From Beaufortia kweichowensis (taxonomy: Eukaryota > Chordata > Actinopteri > Cypriniformes > Gastromyzontidae): 64,000 bases of DNA. The notes beneath the pieces were generated by a model. It made no database searches. It saw nothing but the letters and a program-made list of their open reading frames with translations, and was not told the DNA's origin. Position numbers and translations under genes: made by a program. The stretch is from positions 10,312,075 to 10,376,074 of the forward strand of contig CM032811.1 in assembly GCA_019155185.1 (NCBI GenBank), read 5' to 3'. Below, piece by piece: positions 56,192 to 64,000 of this stretch (positions are counted from its first letter, which is position 1; each line of letters starts with the position of its first letter).

Positions 56192-57060
56192 GGTGCTGCA
56201 GCTGGGACTGTGAGTACAACAAATGTTTTTGGGAGGGCTTTTGCCTGTATTTAGATTACATTATTTCAATGTCTTTGAAATACTTAAAATATTCTGCTTT
56301 AGTATAATATGTGCAACAGGGAGTTTCCATACATGTAGTAAAATGTTTATTTCTGTGATATCTTAACATTTATCTTAACATTTTTTTCTCATGTATGCAA
56401 AAGGTGTCGGCAGCATGTACGTGTCCTGGCATCTCGCTCTCTCTCCTCAAGCTCCACACCAGTATATTTTCTCTTTTCTTCACACCTGCAACCAGAAGGT
56501 CTGGCATCATAATGCGAAACCTCATCCAGACATGTTTCTTACACTAATAAATAATGACATATTCTGTTAGCCCATTGGTTTTTCTCATGTCTGCTAGCTT
56601 TTATTTTGTGTGTAGTTTACTTCTTTTCTTGTGTTTTTATTTTGTTTTGATGAAGCTGACCAACAGCACTTATGTGTTTGAATAATCCTCACTATCTGCA
56701 TCACCAATATGTTTACATCGTTTTTCTAGCAGATTTGTACTTGATAAGGCTGCCAGACATGCCATTGTCCATGAGTTTATCATACAGTTTGGTCAGACCT
56801 GACCTCTTGCTACCCACAAACTCCAACTCTCAGGAAGTTTTGTACATTTAAAAGAACTGAATCTTTATATTATTAGGATGTTTATGGGAATAAATCATAA
56901 GGGGTATATGTTAGGTAATTGTCATGTTGGGTTGGAGATTGTGAACTGCATTAGGCCTCTTTTTCTACATGAGGCTCGTGTTCCACATTCCCTTTAAAAT
57001 AGGAAAACACTTTGTGTTTTACTGTATTTGAATAAAATGCAATACTTGTTTCTGAAATAT
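56192..57060 (+). other. pitpna: 3' UTR of pitpna, possibly spliced, ending near AATAAA 57031
   Basis: A consensus donor (GGGACT|gtgagt, 56210) lies 18 bases past the stop, and an acceptor-like 'tatgcaaaag' ends at 56403. The UTR may therefore contain a 194-bp intron. AATAAA at 57031-57036 is the best polyadenylation signal; another AATAAA lies near 56545. Confidence 0.5.
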
Positions 57061-57958
57061 GATCTGAAACAGCTGATATTAAAAACAATTTATATTACAG
57101 ATCTTTTTTATTGTGTCACTTTTGTAATGGAATATGAACTACATTTAGCCTGTAAATAATTACTACTGTACACCAAACACAACACCCTCGTGATGAATTG
57201 TATTTGTAGCCTGTATTTGCTCATTTGAGTGAATCTACAGTGATGTTTTCATTGGGTAGGTTCATGTGATCATACTGGCATTCATATGGCATTTACAAAA
57301 TAATCAGATGTCATGCATTAGGATGTTGTTCTATATAAGCATTAGTCTATTTACACAAGTCTATCACAAGACATCAGTAAAACTGTTTTGTGTATGTTAA
57401 GCTTCTACAAAACATTAACATTAGCAAACTACAGAGGGTTAAGTGATTAAATAGCTGTTGTAGGTTGTGATGGGCTACTCCCACTAAACAAAACATTTAA
57501 TGTTTTGGAATCACCTAAAAGTTTCATTGTTATGGTTCTTAATATAATGTGGTCCTCCTGAATATCAATGAACATTTGCACCTTTTGCTGTCCTTTATTG
57601 TCTTAAGTGTGAAAAACTAGATCTCAGAAACACACAGCTACGTTTATAATGAACAGAAAAAGCATTAACGTTCTTCAGATTTTGCAAGAGTACGCAAACT
57701 TATGCACTTAACTGCGCTCTACATGACTAAAAAAAAACGTTCTAAGAAAACTCATCATTGTAACTCGTGTTTTCACTGGTTGTCTTTGGAACTGGAAGAG
57801 GGCAGGTATTGACATTGATAGTAGTTAAATATTTGTCAGTTGATCCAGAGAGCTAAACCAGAGATGTTTTCTTAATCTTACTTTCATTATTTAGTTGGCC
57901 TTTCTGCTAAAAAAAAAAACCTAACAGACACAGCAAAATTAACATTTTCATTTGTTTA

Positions 57959-60390
57959 TTTATTACAAATGTACAGCTTATGAGTCTTTATTATGATTTA
58001 AATGGTTTTGCTTAGTCTCTTAATTTCTAGTTTTTACAAGTAGCGTCTGCTAAATCTCTCCCATTATCAGATCTCTCATGTAAGAGTTGTGTGATAGAGA
58101 ACAGTCATTACAAGTAGAGTGCAACTAGCATGACTGAATCACAGAAGTGTTCCTGTGTGTGTGTGTGCATTAGTCTATTGAAAAAATGAATTCACCGGTG
58201 CATTGTGTGGGCATTTGCAGCACAACAAACGTCTATAATTTACCTCAAAACAACCAGATTAAGAGTATGACATGTAGTGTGTGCGTGTTTGTGTGTGCAA
58301 TGAACCCCTTTCCCAAACACCTTTTTGATGTAGTGCTTATTAAAAATGGCCAAAGGTCTTTCTCCCAATATCAAGTCATAAAGTAAACTATTACCTAGTG
58401 ACCAATCTGACAAATTTAGTGGAAAACAAAAATATAGCAACACTTAATGCAATATGCTTCTACTCACCGTGTGCTTCTAGTGTGAAAGAGAGATAAGTCA
58501 TTCACATAATTACTGTGTTATAAAGAAACAGCAGACAATTCTAAAGTCAGTCTAGCAAATGTGCAAAGGCAATGATCATAGATTTTCAGACAATCTTTTT
58601 GACACATTTCCGGGGACATCATCATCATCCCCTTCCCCATATAGAAATAATAATGAAACATACATAAACAAAGGCAAGAGCAAAACAAATGGCTTAAATA
58701 AAAAGGATGGGGAGAGGGGCGGGTTAAGGCTCATAACATAAAATAAAAAATTCAACGTAACTGCACAACAAATACTTGATTTGATGAGGCTTGAACTCAA
58801 ATGGCATCGAGCCTCACGTTTGTCTGCGTGTGCGTACGTTCAGGAAGCTCCAGTTCAACTCCTTCCAACGAACATCAAAATGAGTTTAATGTATAAACTC
58901 ATATAAAAGTGAGGGTCTGTCAGCATTTCCCCGTCACTGTATCTGAAATGTTAGTGATGTTGACAGTGGTCATCTTTAACAGTCAACATTCACATGCTTG
59001 TAGCTTATAGAACATAATAAGGGTCTTCTTACATTAATAAACATAAACTGCAAATATGCTTCGGATTAAAAATCAAGAAATAATATATATTATAAAGAAT
59101 GAGGCAATAATATTCCAAAAATCAAATAATCTCAATTAAAAAACAAATAACAGATCTGGTCCTGAAGAGAAGTCCAAAACAAGTCATTCTGCTAAAAAAG
59201 AAAGTTTGCAAAGCTGATGAAGAAGGCCATTGGATTAATAGTCAGTGAAATACACGTGCAGAAAATGACTACAAGAATGGTGGTCTTTGATAAATAAGCT
59301 CATTTCAAACTAATAAGTCGGAAACAAAAAGAATGTGGCGATTGTGCTAACACATTTGCATTGTACTAGTAACAAACCCACTAAGTGTAGGAATTGAGAT
59401 GAGATGAGGAACTGGGGCTGTCCGTCTCTCCACCGCCCGCTGACCTGGCGAGCATTTCCAGTACATCCACCCCAAGCGTTGTCTTTGTGCTCCAAGAAAA
59501 TAGAGGGATCTGTAACTGTAGTGTTATGACCCCCTCTGCTCTTTTGGCTAGTATTCAACATCCACAAAAAAAACTGTATACATCGTCAAACACTGAGTGA
59601 ACTAGCGGTTCTTCACTGAAGGACAGGAGTGTTCTGATTAGTTTTCACAGGTTGTTCGTCACCCCTGTTCATGTTCTCGAAGCTCCGCATGACTTGCACT
59701 TAACGAACAGAATAGATAACCAAACAAATGAAATGAATCAAAATCAAACGAAAACAATGACATTGATAATTGCAACAATAACACAAAACATAATCATTAA
59801 AATAACTCCAGTGTTGTTTGTTTGTTTTTGTCAGTACATTTGTCCCAAAAAAAAAGGCCAATGGAGCGGCACTTAAAAACACAAAATGAGTGAAAGAAGA
59901 ACAAAAAAAAAAATCTAATGAAACAGGAGGAACGTTTCTGGTTCTCTGGATGAGGTTAGGAGTGCTTGTGTATTGACAAAAAACAAAACCGCTAACACTC
60001 TGTCAGCATGAACCGTGGGACTGTGAGTGTTCCAAGTCAGTATTGTCATATTTTGATGTGTAAGAGAGAGAAAATCCTCCTGAAAAACAGAAGAAAGATA
60101 AACAGGAGTGTAACAAAAAGTAAGTCGCTCCATGTGGCTTCTCCCAAACATATCTGCATCCTGATAGCCACAGCTGCATGGACTTCTTGTTGCCATAATT
60201 CCTTCTCATCAATCATTAAACCAACTGTCATTTTCCACCTTTGTTGTATCACATCCTTTCTCCATCAATCCATCATCTTGACCACCAATCGCAGCTGCCG
60301 GTTTCTCCATATAATGTGTTCTTCGACTCTCTTTCTCTCTCTCATTTAGTCTATATCCCCTGCCCGGTGGACCCCGATGAGCTGGCTGGG
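57959..60390 (-). other. git1: Probable 3' UTR of git1 (minus strand)
   Basis: Non-coding sequence follows the git1 stop on the minus strand. TTTATT on the plus strand at 57955-57964 gives two overlapping AATAAA signals on the minus strand, so the UTR is about 2.4 kb. It contains no credible open frame. The pitpna signal at 57031 faces it with about 0.9 kb between them, a tail-to-tail arrangement. Confidence 0.5.
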
Positions 60391-63300
60391 TCATTGTTTC
60401 TTCTCACGGGTGGTGATGGTCACCAGCTGCTTGGCGGCTTTGGCGATGTCATAAGCGCACTGGATGACCTGCTGGGTCAGGAGCTGGTAGTCCACCGTGC
60501 TGGCCGAAGAGTCCGAAGGTGCTGCTTTACGGCACTCAACCTGTAGACGGGAAGCGCTGGCTGCCAACAGCTTCAGAGAAGAGCGAACGGCATCCAGTGC
60601 AGGCCTCTGCGGGAAATAAGGAAGATTTAGTGCTTCTGGTTGGATCCTGAAGCATTTTTAATGATGAGAGTCTTTTAGACTTGTTTACCTTTGGGAAGAG
60701 AGAGGCCATTTCTGTCACAGCTAAGTGGATCTTCTCTGAGCATGGCACAAAACTGCAAACAAAGACAGATCATTTATGTTTTTCTACCTTCATTAAAGCT
60801 CTGTTAGTCTCACATGCAGGTATGTTTCGTTCAACATGGTTGCAGTTATAATCACGCATACCTGTCGTGTTTAAACTCCTGTGCAGCTCTCAGGAGCTCC
60901 TGAATGTTTTTGGTGACCTGCTCGGTCTTCAGGATGACGTCCTCTGTGCAGGGCAGCGTGGGGTCAGGATCACCATCAGCCTCTTCCATGTCACCCCTGC
61001 TGTCATCCTCACTGCTTCGGCACACGCTATCACAAATACAGATGAATTTCATTAAATATAAACATACGTCTACAGCCTGAACATCACATTGATTAAATTA
61101 CAAGCATTATGTATTTTGCAATCATGCAATTATTGCGGCATTAACAAAACTCTATCACCTTTATCACAAAGTCTTTTCCAAAATGCATTAAACTGGATAC
61201 ATTTGCAAGTCTGCATATCATTTATGTATATACTAAATGAAAGCGCAGTCACATTAGGCAAGATTCAATGTTGACCATCACTCACCCAATTGAGACATCG
61301 TACGTTTGAGAGTTGTCATAGTCGCTGTCAGTGCCGCTCCCGTACTTCTCTAATGCCTTTGGAGGCTGGACAAGACAAACATGTCATACATCAGGTCTTG
61401 TATACTCATTTACTCACATGTGAGATATATATGGAAACTGTCACTCACATTGTATCGTCCATCAGTGGAGGCGGAGAGGTGCGGTCCTCCGTATGGGGTG
61501 GGCCCTGCAGGAGCCTTTCGCACCTGAACGCAGGCATATTTATGATGAAAAAAATCAGAACAAACAGTCGGCAAGCAAAGAAAGAAAGGAACGAAACAAG
61601 CCTTATTAGATATTTAGGCACAGAACTGTTATATGAAAGGAAATCAGCAGTATTTTAAGCAGAATCTTGACTGATATTTTGGAAAACAGTGCAGAAGTTT
61701 CAGATGTTGCAGCTGCAAAACTCATAAAAACTAATGAAACTCTTCTCTAAACTAATGAAAGCATAAAAATAGACAAAGATAACTTGGTGAAAAAAGAGTG
61801 CAGTTAGGAAAGCAGTCACTAGGGTACATCCCACATACATCACCCAGGGCTAATAAAATACAAACTACGTCACACTGTTAGCAATGGCCTAAAAACGGGA
61901 TATTGCATAACCAAAACACTGGGTATTTGCATAATTGCAAAAGCAATTAAAGCAAATACAAACAAGACATTTAAAGATACTACAATTCTGAATCTCACAG
62001 ATGTATGAGTACCTAAGCACAAAATACAATATCCAATGCAGCAGAATGATTCACATATCTGTATCTACAGCATCAATCTACTCACTATGAGATTGAGTCA
62101 TTAAGCATTTGATATGTGCCATGCAAAACCACTCGTCCGTTATACAACCAATGAATCAAATTACATCACAAGCATTTCTCAAAGAGAGCCTAGCATTTCC
62201 AGAATGATAATGCAATTCATGCCATTTTAATTCTAAGATAGAATAGAAAATATACAATAATTGTTGTTTCAAAATCAAATGAGCTGCTTACTTGGTCGCA
62301 TTTTTAGGCACTACAGGAAAAGATACTGATGCACTTGGCATTAATATCCATTTAGGGTTTATGAACAGTTGAGGACAACAATCTGATCAAAAGACGTAGG
62401 ACCCCATTTAGACCAGTATTTAATGCATTCCACATGATCAGATTATTTGAGACAGGTGTTAAAGGTAAAGTTTACCCCAAAATAAACATTCTGTCATCAC
62501 TCCCATCATGTCAATCCAAACCAGTATGGCTTTCTTTCTTCTGCAGAACATGAAAGAAGATATTTTGAAGAACGTTGGTAACCAAATAACCCCCATTGAC
62601 TTCCATTGTATGGACACAAAACCACAAAGACATTTCTGAAAATATCTTCTTTTGTGTCCCACAGAAGAAAAATGTCATACAGGTTTTCAATGACGAGAGG
62701 GTAAATAAAGTATTGGTTAAAATGGCATCCATGTAAGCAGTTCACCAAGTATCTCAAAAAGCATGTAGTGTTCTCATCTGGCCACACGGTGGCAGTATAG
62801 AGCAATCAGTGTGAGTGACAAACACGACTTGAAAGCAGAGTGCTCCAGGCAAAAGCAGCACATCAAACTGTACTCAGGTTAGCAAAGGGAGAAAAAGAGC
62901 CGACAGGAAAAGGAAGTTTAATTAAAGGTCAAGCCGGCCACTAACGCTCACACTTACGGTGGGGCTGAGAGGCTGCAGGCGGCCGGTCAGGGGGTCCAGG
63001 GCTGGGGTGAGAGCTTTGGGGGCGGTCCCCACTGGCTCATACATGGAATAGGCTTGTCTGTCCCGGCGGAGGGGAGCGGAGGAGGGGACTGTTAGGCCGG
63101 AGTCTCCGCCAACCCCTCCTCCCCCTCCGCCGCTTCCCGTACCCCTCATCCCGCCAGGCCACAGTCCTGGGCCGCCACCCCCGGTCAGCGAGCCCCCGGT
63201 CCCAGCCTGGGCCCCCCGCAGCACGCTGTTCTCCGTCTGCATCCGCGTGATCTACAGGGATGGAGGGGAGTCACACACACATCCACAAACATCCAAAATC

Positions 63301-63717
63301 CAAAAACAACACAACAGCTGCAGTGGGGAAAGCTACATCATGCGGGGGGTGATTCTGATGGACTGACAGTTTAAGGTCGTCTAGACAAGGAGGGGCATCA
63401 TTCCAAGTAGATGGTATATGAAGTATGACAGTTACAATAATACACGTCTGTGTTGATTGATGAGGTTTGAGGTCAGTTTGGGATAACATTAGTCTTCTAT
63501 CTATCTATGTAAAATTGTCACATTTAAAAATAAAACACAGAAGAAGTTATTGGGGGCGTTGTACCTCCTTTTGAAGCCTCCGTAGCTCCTCACTCAGGTT
63601 GTTGTTGACCTTCATGAGCTGTTGAACTTTGGCCTCTGAGGAGGCTAGGGCTTTCTTTACTTCCAGATACTCCTGTAGTGTGATCGGACCGTCTGATAGG
63701 TCTGAAGAATCCATGCT
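60391..63717 (-). CDS. git1: ARF GTPase-activating protein GIT1, C-terminal part (7 exons, 348 aa in window)
   Basis: Scaffold that couples PIX/PAK and paxillin at focal adhesions and synapses; its ArfGAP, ankyrin and SHD regions lie past the right edge. Exons in transcript order: 63717-63565, 63251-62958, 61523-61449, 61365-61286, 61026-60862, 60752-60689, 60606-60391. Phases join throughout. Visible parts: LSDGPITLQEYLEVKKAL and the leucine-rich coiled coil (LMKVNNNLSEELRRL), a Gly-rich linker, RRDRQAYSMYEP, GSGTDSDYDNSQ with its tyrosine site, and the C-terminal FAT-like paxillin-binding bundle from TEDVILKTEQVTKNIQELL to the end, TITTREKKQ. GIT2 is less similar in the linker (FSMYEP and RLQP) and at the C-terminus, so GIT1 is preferred. 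Confidence 0.93.
62459..62722. mobile_element. Angel-like palindromic MITE in git1 intron
   Basis: Starts 'ttaaaggtaaagtttacccc' and contains 'attctgtcatcac', 'tatggctttctttcttctgc' and 'gaagatattttgaagaa'. The right half is the diverged inverse ('aaaatatcttcttttgtg', 'agaagaaaaatgtcatacagg'). This is the structure of an abundant cyprinid MITE that I associate with the Angel family; the far right end is truncated or diverged. Confidence 0.65.
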
Positions 63718-64000
63718 CTGATACACACAATACAAAACATTCATCTAATCACACTTTACGCTTTAGTGATTGGGCATTTTTCCACAAAAGATTATGATTT
63801 AACTCAGACAGTAACGGCAAATAATAGTAAATGGGTTAACAGACATCATAATAAGAGCAAAATAAACCAGGATATTTCATTGTTAAAGATAATATTGGCA
63901 ACCAGAAAAAAACATCCAATAAACAGTCTTAATATGAATAATTATAATATCTTAATCATAATGACAAACAACAACAATTTGACTCAATCAGATTATCGCA
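63718..64000 (-). other. git1: git1 intron running off the window
   Basis: AT-rich sequence upstream (on the minus strand) of the coiled-coil exon. No splice-flanked coding segment is seen before the window ends. Confidence 0.6.

Noticed and set aside
61524..62957. Search for a further git1 exon (ELEDDAIYSV-like) in this intron
   Set aside because: No matching minus-strand sequence with splice sites was seen; phases join without it.

Overview
The window is vertebrate nuclear DNA. Genes are split into many short exons with GT-AG introns, there are long AT-rich introns, and there are (CT)n, (CA)n and (TA)n microsatellites and degenerate MITE-type repeats. The repeat families (Angel-like palindromic elements and 'accatagtaacc' palindromic repeats) and the protein sequences point to a teleost fish, most likely a cyprinid. 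I assembled exons by eye from splice sites and reading phase and matched them to remembered human proteins; no search was run.

Layout, left to right. 1-7.2 kb: intergenic DNA with old transposon debris. 7.2-26.3 kb, plus strand: myo1c, a complete class I myosin of 32 coding exons (1043 aa), with a second candidate first exon at 13.19 kb. 26.5-27.1 kb: a short repeat-bearing spacer that ends in a textbook interferon-response element. 27.3-30.8 kb, plus: an intact CARD-NACHT-LRR innate immune receptor of the NLRC/NOD type (877 aa, 7 exons). 33.0-49.1 kb, plus: slc43a2 (LAT4 amino-acid transporter, 13 coding exons plus an 18-nt microexon). 49.6-57.05 kb, plus: pitpna (phosphatidylinositol transfer protein alpha, 11 coding exons including an 8-nt one). 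57.95-64.0 kb, minus: the last seven coding exons of git1 (ARF-GAP/paxillin-binding scaffold); the rest of git1 lies beyond the right edge.

The genes do not form an operon or a known module. MYO1C, PITPNA and SLC43A2 are neighbours on human 17p13.3, so this is a conserved synteny block. Here the order of slc43a2 and pitpna is swapped, INPP5K is not seen, and an NLR sits in its place. myo1c and pitpna share phosphoinositide biology: the myosin I tail binds PI(4,5)P2 and PITP supplies PI for its synthesis.

The best leads are: the NLR with a perfect ISRE just upstream; the alternative myo1c N-terminus; two in-frame microexons (slc43a2, pitpna); the loss of one of two membrane-docking tryptophans in Pitpna; and a 1.5-kb purine-rich, internally duplicated array in a pitpna intron. 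No tRNA, rRNA, CRISPR array or intact autonomous transposon was seen.
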